From assembly GCF_902806695.1 (NCBI RefSeq), contig NZ_CADCXN010000050.1, positions 1 to 53,785 of the forward strand: a stretch of DNA of 53,785 nucleotides, in the 5' to 3' direction. This document shows positions 18,127-27,082 of the stretch, in pieces; position 1 is the stretch's first letter, and every line of letters begins with the position of its first letter. The notes beneath the pieces are model-generated. The model did not search any database and was not told the DNA's origin. It saw nothing but the letters and a program-made list of their open reading frames with translations. The stretch is from Candidatus Methylobacter favarea (GTDB taxonomy: Bacteria > Pseudomonadota > Gammaproteobacteria > Methylococcales > Methylomonadaceae). The position numbers and the translations under genes are program-made.

Positions 18127-19014
18127 ATGATAAACGACTCTCTCCTGCCTTTATGGAGGAACTATCTTGAGCTGTGCAAACCAAAAGTTGTTGCGGAAAT
18201 GCTTTTTACGGCGGTTGTCGGCATGTTGCTAGCCGTTCCAGGAAGGCCGCCTCTGGTGCCTTTTATCAGCAGCCTCATAGGCATCGCCCTGGCCGCATCC
18301 TCAGCCGCAGCCATTAATCATTTTATTGATCAAAAAGCTGATGCGAAAATGAGCCGCACCGAAAATCGCCCGTTGCCAAAAGGTGAATTGAATTCTGCCA
18401 ATGTGATCGCTTTTGCAATCATTTTGGGGATAAGCGCGATGCTGTTGCTGGTTTTTACTGGCAATGCCTTAACGGCCATATTGACGTTTCTGTCATTATT
18501 CGGCTACGCCATCATTTATACGGTTTACCTTAAAAAAATGACTCCGCAAAACATTGTTATTGGCGGGGCCTTCGGCGCTACTCCTCCGCTGCTGGGCTGG
18601 TGCGCGATGACCGGTGAAGTGCATCCCTACGCGCTGCTTCTGGTGCTGATTATTTTCGTCTGGACGCCGCCGCATTTCTGGGCATTAGCTATTGCCAGAC
18701 GTGAAGAATACGCGAAAGCCGGAATACCGATGCTGCCGGTGACACACGGACCGGAGTTTACCCGCTTGCAGATACTGCTTTACACGGTATTGTTATTCAT
18801 TGTTACGCTGCTGCCTTATTTGACCGGCATGAGCGGCCTGATTTATCTGGCATCCGCGGTATTATTGAATATCGGCTTTATGTATTGCGTCATTTTGATG
18901 ATGCGCAATAAAGACAATAAAACCGCGATGAAGACGTTCGGCTATTCAATATTTTATATAACCGTCCTGTTCGCGGCTTTATTAATCGATCATTATGTCA
19001 GGCTACCTTTATGA
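18127..19014 (+). CDS. cyoE: Protoheme IX farnesyltransferase (heme O synthase)
   Basis: CyoE/CtaB converts heme B and farnesyl diphosphate into heme O for terminal oxidases. The 295-residue polytopic membrane protein has the prenyltransferase motif NHFIDQKADAKMSRTENRPL (residues about 68-87) and the second conserved loop ending WTPPHFWALAI. Eight to nine membrane spans are visible by hydrophobicity. It is not next to cytochrome oxidase genes here, but starts a plus-strand unit: the next gene overlaps its stop by four bases. The name ctaB is equally used. Confidence 0.95.
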   Translation: MINDSLLPLWRNYLELCKPKVVAEMLFTAVVGMLLAVPGRPPLVPFISSLIGIALAASSAAAINHFIDQKADAKMSRTENRPLPKGELNSANVIAFAIILGISAMLLLVFTGNALTAILTFLSLFGYAIIYTVYLKKMTPQNIVIGGAFGATPPLLGWCAMTGEVHPYALLLVLIIFVWTPPHFWALAIARREEYAKAGIPMLPVTHGPEFTRLQILLYTVLLFIVTLLPYLTGMSGLIYLASAVLLNIGFMYCVILMMRNKDNKTAMKTFGYSIFYITVLFAALLIDHYVRLPL

Positions 19015-20039
19015 ATTTCACTCATCATGAGCAAAGCCCGCGGCCGGAACATCCGTTCGCGCCTTTCATTCGCATACTTGGCAAAGGCAAAAAAGGTTCA
19101 AGGCCGCTGACTCAGGAGGAAGCCTGTCAAGCCATGAAAATGATCATGGCCGATGAAGTGCTGCCTGTTCAACTCGGCGCCTTCTTGATGCTAATGCGGG
19201 TCAAGGAAGAGACGCCGGAAGAGTTGGCGGGTTTCGTCCTGGCGGCACGGGAAGCCGGCCATCTTGCCAGTGACAAGGTGGTAACAGTTGACCTGGACTG
19301 GTCTTCATATGCAGGAAAGCGCCGTCATTTGCCGTGGTTTCTGCTTTCAGCTTTATTATTGGCGGAAAATCATATTACTGTCTTTATGCATGGCTCCAGC
19401 GGGCACTCTGCCGGAAGATTATATACGCAAGCCATGTTGAGCTATCTAGGCTTAAACGCTGCAAGCTCGATTGAACAAGCCAGGCTGCAACTGGAGCAAC
19501 AGCATTTCAGCTATTTGTCTTTGGAGCAATTCTGTCCAAAACTGCATGAAATCATAGAACTGCGTCCACTAATGGGCTTGCGCTCGCCGGTGCATACGCT
19601 GGTGCGTCTGTTAAACCCTTTTAATGCCCCATACAGTATTCAAGGCATCTTTCATCCGGGCTATCGCCCCGTGCATCAGCAGGCGGCAGCTTTATTGCAG
19701 CAGCCCCATGCAGCGGTATTGAAAGGCGAGGGCGGTGAAACCGAACGTAATCCTGATATGGACTGCCTGGTACAAAGCGTGCATAACGGTGAATTAGCCG
19801 ATGAAAACTGGCCGGCTTTATTTCGACGCAGGCATATGAAGCCTGATCAACTTGATCCGAAGCAACTGGCTTTAATCTGGCAGGGTAAAAGCGCGGATGA
19901 GTTTGCCGAAGCGACGGTCATCGGCACTGCCGCCATTGCGCTTAAATTGTTAGGCAAGGCGGATACTCAGGAACAGGCCCATAACCTGGCCAGTGATTAC
20001 TGGCTAGCCCGGGATAAACAAAAATTTGCGAGTTCATGA
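19011..20039 (+). CDS. ybiB: YbiB-like anthranilate phosphoribosyltransferase family protein
   Basis: The 342-residue protein resembles the glycosyltransferase family 3 fold of TrpD but belongs to the YbiB (TrpD2) branch. It has the N-terminal helical domain LTQEEACQAMKMIMADEVLP and QLGAFLMLMRVKEETPEELA, and the glycine loop is HGSSGHSAGRLY rather than the usual TrpD form. E. coli YbiB is a nucleic-acid binding protein of the LexA regulon without TrpD activity; I infer the same class here. ATGA overlap with cyoE shows translational coupling. Confidence 0.85.
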   Translation: MNFTHHEQSPRPEHPFAPFIRILGKGKKGSRPLTQEEACQAMKMIMADEVLPVQLGAFLMLMRVKEETPEELAGFVLAAREAGHLASDKVVTVDLDWSSYAGKRRHLPWFLLSALLLAENHITVFMHGSSGHSAGRLYTQAMLSYLGLNAASSIEQARLQLEQQHFSYLSLEQFCPKLHEIIELRPLMGLRSPVHTLVRLLNPFNAPYSIQGIFHPGYRPVHQQAAALLQQPHAAVLKGEGGETERNPDMDCLVQSVHNGELADENWPALFRRRHMKPDQLDPKQLALIWQGKSADEFAEATVIGTAAIALKLLGKADTQEQAHNLASDYWLARDKQKFASS

Positions 20040-20054
20040 TCCACACATCGGTTC

Positions 20055-20873
20055 ATGATTTTTAAGCGCATGCTTTCGATACTGCTGCCTTATTTTCTGT
20101 TCCTGCTCATCATTTTTCTGCTGCAACGAAAAATGATCTATTTTCCTGAAACCCATTCCATTGAGCAGCAGCAGGAACTTGCTAAACAATTAAACCTGAC
20201 GCTATGGCCGTCTAAAGATAATTACCTGGGACTTGTTTCTCGAACAATCAAAACCGCCTGCAAAGGCACAATTATCGTTTTTCATGGCAATGCGGGATCG
20301 GCAATAAATCGGGTCTTTTATATAGAAGCCCTGGAAAGGCAGGGTTACCGCGTCATTCTGGCAGAATATCCAGGCTATGGCGCCAGAACAGGTTCGCCAT
20401 CGGAGGCGGCTATGGTTTCAGAAGGTATTCAAACCGTAAAACGGGTATTGAATGATTTTGGCGAGCCTATTTTTCTTTGGGGAGAGTCATTGGGCAGCGG
20501 CGTTGTCAGCGGTATTGTGCAAACGAGGCAAATTCCCATAAAAGGCATTATCCTGGTCGCGCCTTTTGACAGTCTGGCTAATATTGCACAACATCATTAC
20601 TGGTTTTTTCTCGCTAAATGGTTGACGCTTGACAGATTTGACAATATTAAAAATATGCAGAATTACCTAGGAAGTACTGCGATTCTAATCGCTGAAAAAG
20701 ATGAAATTATCCCTAACAAATACAGCTTAAAGCTTTTTAACTCCCTTACCCATAAAAAGAAACTCTGGACATTCAAGGAGGCCGGGCATAATAGTTTTCC
20801 TATGGGCCCGGAACTGGACTGGTGGAAAGAGATCATGCAGTTTGTGGAGGGGCAAAACGGGGTATCCCTTTAA
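20055..20873 (+). CDS. Membrane-anchored alpha/beta hydrolase
   Basis: The 272-residue protein has an N-terminal membrane segment (residues about 5-23, LSILLPYFLFLLIIFLLQ) followed by an alpha/beta hydrolase domain. Visible motifs are FHGNAGSA (oxyanion region), the nucleophile elbow GESLGSG, an acid in IAEKDEIIP and a histidine in EAGHNSFP. This is the COG1073/ABHD13-like group. The substrate is unknown. It is 15 bases after the ybiB-like gene and its 3' end overlaps the convergent PilZ gene by 41 bases. Confidence 0.88.
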   Translation: MIFKRMLSILLPYFLFLLIIFLLQRKMIYFPETHSIEQQQELAKQLNLTLWPSKDNYLGLVSRTIKTACKGTIIVFHGNAGSAINRVFYIEALERQGYRVILAEYPGYGARTGSPSEAAMVSEGIQTVKRVLNDFGEPIFLWGESLGSGVVSGIVQTRQIPIKGIILVAPFDSLANIAQHHYWFFLAKWLTLDRFDNIKNMQNYLGSTAILIAEKDEIIPNKYSLKLFNSLTHKKKLWTFKEAGHNSFPMGPELDWWKEIMQFVEGQNGVSL

Positions 20874-21462
20874 CTAGGGTTTTTCCCATATGCATATATT
20901 GCAAACCGATTAAGGTTCCGCAATTATCGCTGTAGTCAACCCAAACGATTTTTATTTCCCCCTCCAATTCCAGCTGTGGAAACTTAAATAAAGTTATAGC
21001 GCCTTCTTCAACCGCAATAATTTCATCAAGGCGTATCATTAAACCTTCTACCGAAACATTGACTGCATTAAATTCACGATATTTTTTATTTAATAAAATT
21101 TGTCCGGGCCCGGGCATATGTTTTCTATAAGCTTTTCTTTTATACAGCAAATTGTCAATATCATAGGCAACGGTTTTAAATTCCAGAGCAAGAAAAATAT
21201 GATTATTTAATAGATCAACTCTGCTTACCTCAACTTCACCAGCCAAGCGCATTTCCGGAAGATAAAAATCAATCAGGGTCGAAGCCAATAAATTATTAAA
21301 AATATCCCTGACCTCAGTGTTTTCGCCACTATTATTTAATTCGGCCAGCACCCCCGTTATGGAAAGATTTTTGATAGTAATTTCCAGTTCTTCACCGCCC
21401 ATATATATCAGACCCTGGGAGGCAAGATTTTTACGATAAGGTCGATCCAAATATGTATTCAT
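20833..21462 (-). CDS. Tandem PilZ-domain protein
   Basis: The 209-residue protein shows two PilZ-like halves. The first carries RPYRKNLASQG followed by NLSITGVLAEL, the second RKAYRKHMPGPGQIL followed by NVSVEGLMIRLDE. In each half a basic RxxxR-type motif precedes a small-residue D/N-x-S-x-x-G-type strand, as in c-di-GMP binding PilZ domains. The first motif appears degenerate. A role as a c-di-GMP receptor in surface or motility control is likely by family. Its 3' end overlaps the convergent hydrolase gene by 41 bases. Confidence 0.85.
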   Translation of the reverse strand: MNTYLDRPYRKNLASQGLIYMGGEELEITIKNLSITGVLAELNNSGENTEVRDIFNNLLASTLIDFYLPEMRLAGEVEVSRVDLLNNHIFLALEFKTVAYDIDNLLYKRKAYRKHMPGPGQILLNKKYREFNAVNVSVEGLMIRLDEIIAVEEGAITLFKFPQLELEGEIKIVWVDYSDNCGTLIGLQYMHMGKTLVKGIPRFAPPQTA

Positions 21463-21916
21463 CGGGTTCCCCCATTGAGTTTCCGCTTTTATTATTACTT
21501 GGTTACTGTATAAGATATTCTTTGTAATTATAGTGTCTGATTTATATTTAGCTTTTTTCTTTAAACTGTTTCTGCTTACCAGCCATTAGTATCTCAATCT
21601 CATGCATTAATAAAGGAAAACAGCGTCCAGAGCTTGAGGAATTTGTCGGGCCACCAATTTTGCTGAATATACGAGGTTATTACAGAGCGGTAATTTCGAT
21701 ATGAGAGGCAAGGAATTTATATTTTGCCTGCCCTCGGGGGACATTGCGGTTATTTGCAAAAGTTATAAAAATCGGAGTTATTGAGGATAACGGGTGAGTA
21801 ACTAATCCGGCGCGTATTTCAGTCATCCTGAAATCTGCCCAATGAATTGAAAGGCAAAAGCTGTTTTTTTGATAAACTATTCAGTTATATTAAATAAAAA
21901 TAAAAAAGGAGAAACT
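21463..21916. other. Intergenic region, promoters not identified
   Basis: This gap separates the PilZ gene and the FKBP isomerase gene, which diverge. A small 7-base inverted repeat (ATTTCAG at 21816-21822 and CTGAAAT at 21828-21834) is the only structure seen. The upstream in-frame codon at 21869 is not taken as the FKBP start. Confidence 0.4.
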
Positions 21917-22399
21917 GTGAAAAACATTCAAACTCAACTTATTTCAATCGTCATCGTCATTCTTATAGGATTTACAATGTTTTCAATAGCCAATGCGACT
22001 TCACCTGAAGAAAATAAGGCCGCAGGTAAAACTTTTCTTGCAGAAAATACTAAAAAACCCAATATCGTAACCACAGCAAGCGGCTTGCAATATGAGGTTT
22101 TAACGAAAGGCAAAGGAACCGCTTCGCCTTCGGCAACTGATAGCGTAACGGTTCATTACAAGGGAACCACTCTGGATGGTGAAGAGTTTGATAGTTCCTA
22201 CAGCCGGGGCGAACCCGCTACCTTTCCGTTAAACAGGGTTATCGCAGGCTGGACTGAAGGCGTTCAATTAATGAAAGAAGGTGATAAATTCCGTTTTTAC
22301 ATTCCGTCGGAACTGGCCTATGGCGAGCAGGGAGCAGGCCGTTCAATTGGTCCGAATGAAACCCTGATCTTTGATGTTGAGCTTATCAAAATTCAATAA
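21917..22399 (+). CDS. FKBP-type peptidyl-prolyl cis-trans isomerase
   Basis: The protein is a periplasmic proline isomerase of the short FklB/Mip-like type. I choose GTG 21917 as start because AAGGAG lies five bases before it and the product then opens with a signal-like segment (KNIQTQLISIVIVILIGFTM, ending IANA). The mature part holds a short leader with NKAAGKTFLAENTKK and then the FKBP domain with VTVHYKGTTLDGEEFDSS, VIAGWTEGVQLMKEGDK and IPSELAYGEQGAG. The length is about 160 residues. A hairpin (22407-22460) separates it from rlmL. Confidence 0.92.
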   Translation: MKNIQTQLISIVIVILIGFTMFSIANATSPEENKAAGKTFLAENTKKPNIVTTASGLQYEVLTKGKGTASPSATDSVTVHYKGTTLDGEEFDSSYSRGEPATFPLNRVIAGWTEGVQLMKEGDKFRFYIPSELAYGEQGAGRSIGPNETLIFDVELIKIQ

Positions 22400-22406
22400 A
22401 AAATAA

Positions 22407-22460
22407 GCGCAAGGCGCAAATCCAGAGACTAAAAAACTATTTCTATCCTGCGCCTTGCAC
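22407..22460 (+). promoter_or_regulatory. Inverted repeat between fkbp and rlmL
   Basis: GCGCAAGGCGCA at 22407-22418 and TGCGCCTTGCAC at 22449-22460 pair over 11 of 12 bases, with a 30-base loop. There is no T-run, and the 3' arm ends ten bases before the rlmL ATG at 22470. It could be a weak terminator or an mRNA structure controlling rlmL translation. Confidence 0.45.
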
Positions 22461-22469
22461 TATAGGCTA

Positions 22470-24671
22470 ATGTCCATTTACCAGCTATTCGCCACTACGC
22501 CAAAAGCGATGGAAACCATTCTAGCCGAAGAGCTTCAGGCGCTCGGCATGACTGGCATTAAACTTTCCGTCGCTGGCGTCGCTTTTGAAGGAAATCTCGA
22601 AACTGCTTACCGGGTTTGCCTGTGGTCCAGAATAGCGAACAGGGTTTTACTGGTGTTGAGTTCGTTTCAGGTAAAAACCCAGAATGATCTATATGATGGC
22701 GTAGCCAGAATAAACTGGTTTGAACATATGGAACCCGAAGACAGTTTGGCCGTCTCGTTCAGCGCCAAAAACTCCGCCGCAATTAACAATACCCATTTCA
22801 GTGCCTTAAAAGTTAAAGATGCCATTGTCGATCAGATGCGTGCGAAATTTCACAAGCGCCCCAGCATTAATACGGATCAGCCCCATATCCGGATCAATGT
22901 TTATTTGCATGGAGAAACAGCTCAGCTGAGCCTGGATCTTTCAGGTGAAAGTCTGCATCGACGCGGTTATCGGGATATTAATATTAAAGCGCCTATCAAG
23001 GAAAATCTTGCTGCCGCCATGTTACTGCGCAGTGAATGGCCGAAAATAGCCAAACAAAATGGCTCGTTACTAGATCCCATGTGCGGCTCCGGAACCTTGT
23101 TACTGGAAGGGGCAATGATGGCGGCCGATTATGCTCCTGGCCTGCTGCGCGACTATTACGGCTTTACCGGCTGGAAAAAGCATGATGCTGACTGCTGGCA
23201 GAGATTGCGTAAAGAAGCAGAGCAACGTAAAAATGCAGGTCTTGCAAGACTGCCGGTTATCGCGGGATTTGATCAAGATCGCCAAACGATCGGGGCGGCC
23301 TTGACGCACATAGCCAATGCCGGGCTACAGAACAAAATTCATGTTGAACGCAGGGACATTGAAGATGCGGAACCTGCAGAAAGCTGGAACCCCGGTTTAG
23401 TGATCTGTAATCCGCCTTATGGAGAGCGCCTAGGTGATGAAAAGGAAACAGCAGAATTGTATAAAAAATTTGGCGAAACCCTGAAGTCTCATTATGTCGG
23501 CTGGAAAGCGGCGATAATTATCCGCAATCCGGAACTGGGCTTTCGACTTGGCATCCGTTCCCAGAAACCGGTTACCCTGTTTAACGGGGCGCTTGAATGT
23601 AAATTACTGCGAATGGATATTGTAGAAAGCGCTTTTTTTATTCCCAAAGCCAAAACCCGGGAAGAACGAATAAGCCGGCTGGCTGAAGCAAGCAAAATGC
23701 CCCAAATCGATACCGGTGCTGAAATGTTTGCCAATCGCCTCAAAAAGAATCTGAAAAAGCTGTCAAAATGGGCTAGGCAAAACCATATAAACTGCTATCG
23801 TTTGTATGATGCGGATTTACCGGAATATGCCGTCGCTGTTGATATTTATCAGAACGATCAAAGCTGGGTGATTGTGCAGGAATATGAGCCGCCTAAAAGC
23901 ATTGATCGGCAAAAAGCAGAGCAAAGGCTGGCTGGGCTGTTAGCTGAAATACCCCGAGTGCTTGAGATCAAGCGTGAGCAGGTTTTCCTGAAAATACGCA
24001 GCAAGCAGAAAAGTACCGACCAGTACGAGAAACACGCCGACCTGCGGCGTTTTCATATTATTGAAGAAGGCGGCTGTAAATTGCAGGTGAATTTGGAAGA
24101 TTATCTGGATACCGGACTATTTCTTGACCATCGGCCAATACGCATGATGATTCAGCAGCAGGCTAACGATAAGCGCTTTTTAAACCTGTTCGGCTATACC
24201 GGCAGCGCCACGGTACATGCGGCAATGGGCGGGGCTAAAGCAACTACAACAGTCGATATGTCTGCTACTTATCTCAATTGGGCCAAAAGCAATATGAAGC
24301 TGAATAACTTTCCGGAAGCGTCTAAGCATGAATTTATCCAGGCCGATTGCCTGGCCTGGCTGGCCCAGGAAACCAGACAACTTTATTGCAGGCAATATGA
24401 CTTGATTTTTCTCGATCCCCCTACTTTCTCCAATTCAAAACGGATGACTGATGTGTTTGATGTACAAAATGATTATATACAATTAATAAATAATGCAGTT
24501 TCGCTGTTGGCGCCGGGTGGCATTTTATACTTTTCGACCAATTTCAGACAGTTTAAACTCGACAGTCTGGCATTACCCAAATTAGCTATAGAAAATATTT
24601 CAGCAGCAACTATTCCGGAAGATTTTGCCCGCAGCCCAAAAATACATCATTGCTGGAGAATACACGCATAA
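22470..24671 (+). CDS. rlmL: 23S rRNA m2G2445 / m7G2069 methyltransferase
   Basis: The fused RlmKL enzyme modifies two guanines of helix 74 of 23S rRNA. The start is taken at ATG 22470; an in-frame TTG at 22455 lies inside the hairpin arm and is less likely. The 733-residue protein has an N-terminal THUMP domain, the RlmL catalytic domain with LDPMCGSGTLLLEG and VICNPPYGERLG, and a C-terminal RlmK domain with NLFGYTGSATVHAA and LIFLDPPTFSNSKRM. All motifs are intact. The stop overlaps the acylphosphatase start by one base. Confidence 0.96.
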   Translation: MSIYQLFATTPKAMETILAEELQALGMTGIKLSVAGVAFEGNLETAYRVCLWSRIANRVLLVLSSFQVKTQNDLYDGVARINWFEHMEPEDSLAVSFSAKNSAAINNTHFSALKVKDAIVDQMRAKFHKRPSINTDQPHIRINVYLHGETAQLSLDLSGESLHRRGYRDINIKAPIKENLAAAMLLRSEWPKIAKQNGSLLDPMCGSGTLLLEGAMMAADYAPGLLRDYYGFTGWKKHDADCWQRLRKEAEQRKNAGLARLPVIAGFDQDRQTIGAALTHIANAGLQNKIHVERRDIEDAEPAESWNPGLVICNPPYGERLGDEKETAELYKKFGETLKSHYVGWKAAIIIRNPELGFRLGIRSQKPVTLFNGALECKLLRMDIVESAFFIPKAKTREERISRLAEASKMPQIDTGAEMFANRLKKNLKKLSKWARQNHINCYRLYDADLPEYAVAVDIYQNDQSWVIVQEYEPPKSIDRQKAEQRLAGLLAEIPRVLEIKREQVFLKIRSKQKSTDQYEKHADLRRFHIIEEGGCKLQVNLEDYLDTGLFLDHRPIRMMIQQQANDKRFLNLFGYTGSATVHAAMGGAKATTTVDMSATYLNWAKSNMKLNNFPEASKHEFIQADCLAWLAQETRQLYCRQYDLIFLDPPTFSNSKRMTDVFDVQNDYIQLINNAVSLLAPGGILYFSTNFRQFKLDSLALPKLAIENISAATIPEDFARSPKIHHCWRIHA

Positions 24672-24943
24672 TGCGCAAAGTTAGGATTCTGGTTTCCGGC
24701 CGGGTTCAAGGCGTTTATTTCCGCGTCTTTACCCAGAATAAAGCCAAGCATTTTGCGGTAAAAGGCAGCGTTAAAAATCTACCCGATGGCCGGGTGGAAA
24801 TTATTGCTGAAGCGGCAGAAGATACAACCATTGAAAAGTTTATCAAATGGTGCCAAAAAGGGCCTGTAACTGCCCGGGTTGATGAGATTGAAGTTGCTGA
24901 ACTTCAATGCGATGAAGTATTAACATCATTCGAAATAATATAA
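24671..24943 (+). CDS. acyP: Acylphosphatase
   Basis: This small cytoplasmic enzyme of about 90 residues hydrolyses carboxyl-phosphate bonds. The signature GRVQGVYFRVFTQNKA contains the catalytic arginine, and the second site is the asparagine in VKNLPDGRVEII. The chosen ATG at 24671 overlaps the rlmL TAA by one base, so it is probably co-transcribed and coupled to rlmL. An upstream in-frame TTG at 24650 lies inside rlmL and would add a non-homologous tail. Confidence 0.94.
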   Translation: MRKVRILVSGRVQGVYFRVFTQNKAKHFAVKGSVKNLPDGRVEIIAEAAEDTTIEKFIKWCQKGPVTARVDEIEVAELQCDEVLTSFEII

Positions 24944-25281
24944 CCCTGCAAAAGCCGGATATCTGAGATGATGAAATATCGATCAGTATTATTCTTATCT
25001 AAAATTTGCAATCAGGCTATGGGTGATAGCCATAGCCAGTATAAGGAGAAATGCAAGAGGCAAAAATAGATGTTTTTGGCATAATGAGGAGTTCTGTATG
25101 CAGACTGGGATTAGCGTTAGTTTATGTAAAGTGATGAATAGCTGATCGAAGCTGCCTTACTCATCCGGCTTCCCGGTAGCATTAAGCTGCCCATTCAATC
25201 TTTGCCCCGGCCCAGGGTTGTGGCTTTATGTCGGCTAAAGCAAAGTAATTAACCAAGTAAAAGAGTTATGCTGCTCTTCTT
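24944..25281. other. Intergenic region, nothing recognised
   Basis: About 340 bases between the convergent acyP and RRM genes. I see no open reading frame of note, no clean terminator hairpin and no repeat. Confidence 0.4.
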
Positions 25282-25548
25282 TTAATGACGTCTGCCGTTT
25301 CTGCCTGCTGCGGGATCTTCAAATTTAACTTTTAAAGGCTTTCCGCAATACAGATTGCCATCGAGTCCAGCAATAGCGGCTCTGGCTTCGTGGCCTTCCA
25401 TGCCGACAAAGCCGAAACCACGGCATTTGCCGCTAAATATATCGGCAACAAGTTGAATGGAGCGAACTTTGCCATATTCGGAAAATAAAGCTTGTACAGT
25501 TTCTTCAGTGGCATCGCTAGGTAGATTTCCTACAAAAAGTCGTTTCAA
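25282..25548 (-). CDS. RNA-recognition-motif (RRM) cold-type RNA-binding protein
   Basis: The 88-residue protein is a single RRM of the bacterial Rbp type. RNP-2 is RLFVGNL at the N-terminus and RNP-1 is KCRGFGFVGM in the middle; a basic tail (AAGRNGRRH) ends it. I place the start at TTG 25548 (reading M-K-R-L-F-V-G-N), with AGGA seven bases upstream; the longer in-frame start at 25605 would add a tail unlike the family. An ATG just upstream is in another frame. It lies downstream of, and on the same strand as, the cold-shock gene, hinting at shared cold or RNA-structure control. Confidence 0.88.
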   Translation of the reverse strand: MKRLFVGNLPSDATEETVQALFSEYGKVRSIQLVADIFSGKCRGFGFVGMEGHEARAAIAGLDGNLYCGKPLKVKFEDPAAGRNGRRH

Positions 25549-25655
25549 AAGACATGTCCTAAATAAAGGTGAATTGATGGGCCGGCGCTGCCGGTTACAC
25601 CACAACCCCGCCTGTTATGTCTGTCGGGATTGGGAATAAATAAAGTAACCCGGCT

Positions 25656-25862
25656 TTAAGTGGGAGTTACATTTGTTGCCTGCGGGCCTTTAGGACCTGA
25701 TTCTACTTCATATTTGACGGATTGACCTTCAGCCAGTGTGCGGTAACCGCCATCGCTTGCGATGGCAGAAAAGTGCACGAAAACATCAGCACTGCCATCA
25801 CTGGGCGAAATAAAACCAAAACCTTTGGACTCGTTGAACCATTTAACTTTACCTGTTGCCAT
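25656..25862 (-). CDS. Cold-shock protein (CspA family)
   Basis: The 68-residue single cold-shock domain has both RNA-binding motifs, KGFGFI and VFVHFSAI, after the usual [14 protein letters not shown] start. The ATG at 25862 is preferred over the upstream codon at 25874 because GAGGTG precedes it by a normal distance. Proteins of this family melt mRNA structure at low temperature. The gene is monocistronic or leads into the RRM gene, with about 107 bases between them. Confidence 0.95.
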   Translation of the reverse strand: MATGKVKWFNESKGFGFISPSDGSADVFVHFSAIASDGGYRTLAEGQSVKYEVESGPKGPQATNVTPT

Positions 25863-26203
25863 GTAACACCTCAATACCCATCGGGCATAAATAAATCAAT
25901 AAAATATTCGATTGCAAATCATACCTGGCACAAAGGAAAAAGCGGATGGAATTTCTGAAAAGTGCTGATTAACATGCAAAACTTTAGTAGAAGTCTCAAA
26001 TAGTCTCCACCATTACATTATAGAGGTTAATTTCTTGCATAGCCATCAAAAAATTTGGAGTATAGCCAGGTCTATATAAAAATGCGTTCAGCAAGTAGCG
26101 ATGATAGAAAAGCGGGTTATTTTCTTTGCATGAAAGTCGCTTATTATTTTACTAGCGTTATCTTTGCTGATATAACCTGATTGAACCGCAAAACAGGGTT
26201 TAT
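25863..26203. other. Divergent intergenic region csp / pstS
   Basis: About 340 bases that must hold the promoter and the leader of the cold-shock gene and the promoter of the pst operon. I searched by eye for a Pho box (two CTGTCAT-like half-sites) and found no convincing match. Confidence 0.4.
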
Positions 26204-27082
26204 ATGCTAATTAGTGGTGGTCGTAAAAATATTATTAAAAGAGCCAAGAAACAAGCGCTCGATTGGCTTACCGGATTATTATTAATTTTAATTATTGCCG
26301 GATGTACTAAAAACGAAAGCTTAAATGCAGCAGGCTCAACTACCGTATTGCCGATTGTGGTATTAGCTGCAGAACGCTTTAAGGCCCTGCATGGCGTAAA
26401 TGTTATTGTTAATGCAGGAGGTTCGGGTGTGGGAATAAATCAGCTAGGCGAGGGGAAAATAGCAATCGGTATGATTTCCAGGAATATTTCTGATGCTGAA
26501 ATCAAACGCTATCCAAACGTGAACTTTGTTGTTCACTCCATAGGCAAGGATGCAGTAGTGCCGGTAGTCTCATCTGAAATTTACGATGCCGGAATAAAAT
26601 CGCTGTCCCTGCGACAAATCGGTAAAATTTATTTGGGAGAAATTACTAGCTGGAAACAGCTTGGCGGACCGGATAAGGATATTCTGGTCATTGATAAAGA
26701 AAAATCCCGCGGAACTCGCCATGTTTTTATGGAGATTGTGTTGGGCGATAAAGAGGTGAGCGCGCCGGGAGCAGATTTGGTGCTGGGTGACAATAATGAA
26801 GAGCAAACTGCTGTTATGCAAAGTGATTCGGCCATCGGGATGCTTTCCAATGCCTGGCTTAATAGTGATGTAAAAGGCTTGTCCATTATTTTGCAGAATG
26901 GCTCGACTGTTGAGCCGAAGCTGGAAAATATTAGTAACGGCAGATTTCCCATTACGCGTGATCTGTTGCTGGTTACCAGTGGCGAACCGGCGGGAAATAT
27001 TAAAGCCTTTATTGATTTTATCTTAAGTGATGAAGGGCAAAAAATTGTCCGTGATTCCGGTTATGTCAGCCTGGAGCAATAG
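26204..27082 (+). CDS. pstS: Phosphate ABC transporter substrate-binding lipoprotein
   Basis: PstS captures inorganic phosphate in the periplasm and delivers it to PstCA. The 292-residue protein has a lipoprotein signal with LIIAGC lipobox. The binding-protein motifs AGSTTVLPIVV, NAGGSGVGINQL and the phosphate loop EKSRGTRHVF are present. It belongs to the shorter PstS type found outside enterobacteria. Its 3' end overlaps pstC by 20 bases. Confidence 0.92.
   Translation: MLISGGRKNIIKRAKKQALDWLTGLLLILIIAGCTKNESLNAAGSTTVLPIVVLAAERFKALHGVNVIVNAGGSGVGINQLGEGKIAIGMISRNISDAEIKRYPNVNFVVHSIGKDAVVPVVSSEIYDAGIKSLSLRQIGKIYLGEITSWKQLGGPDKDILVIDKEKSRGTRHVFMEIVLGDKEVSAPGADLVLGDNNEEQTAVMQSDSAIGMLSNAWLNSDVKGLSIILQNGSTVEPKLENISNGRFPITRDLLLVTSGEPAGNIKAFIDFILSDEGQKIVRDSGYVSLEQ

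Noticed and set aside
25863-26203. A Pho box upstream of pstS
   Set aside because: No pair of CTGTCAT-like half-sites at the correct spacing could be found by eye.
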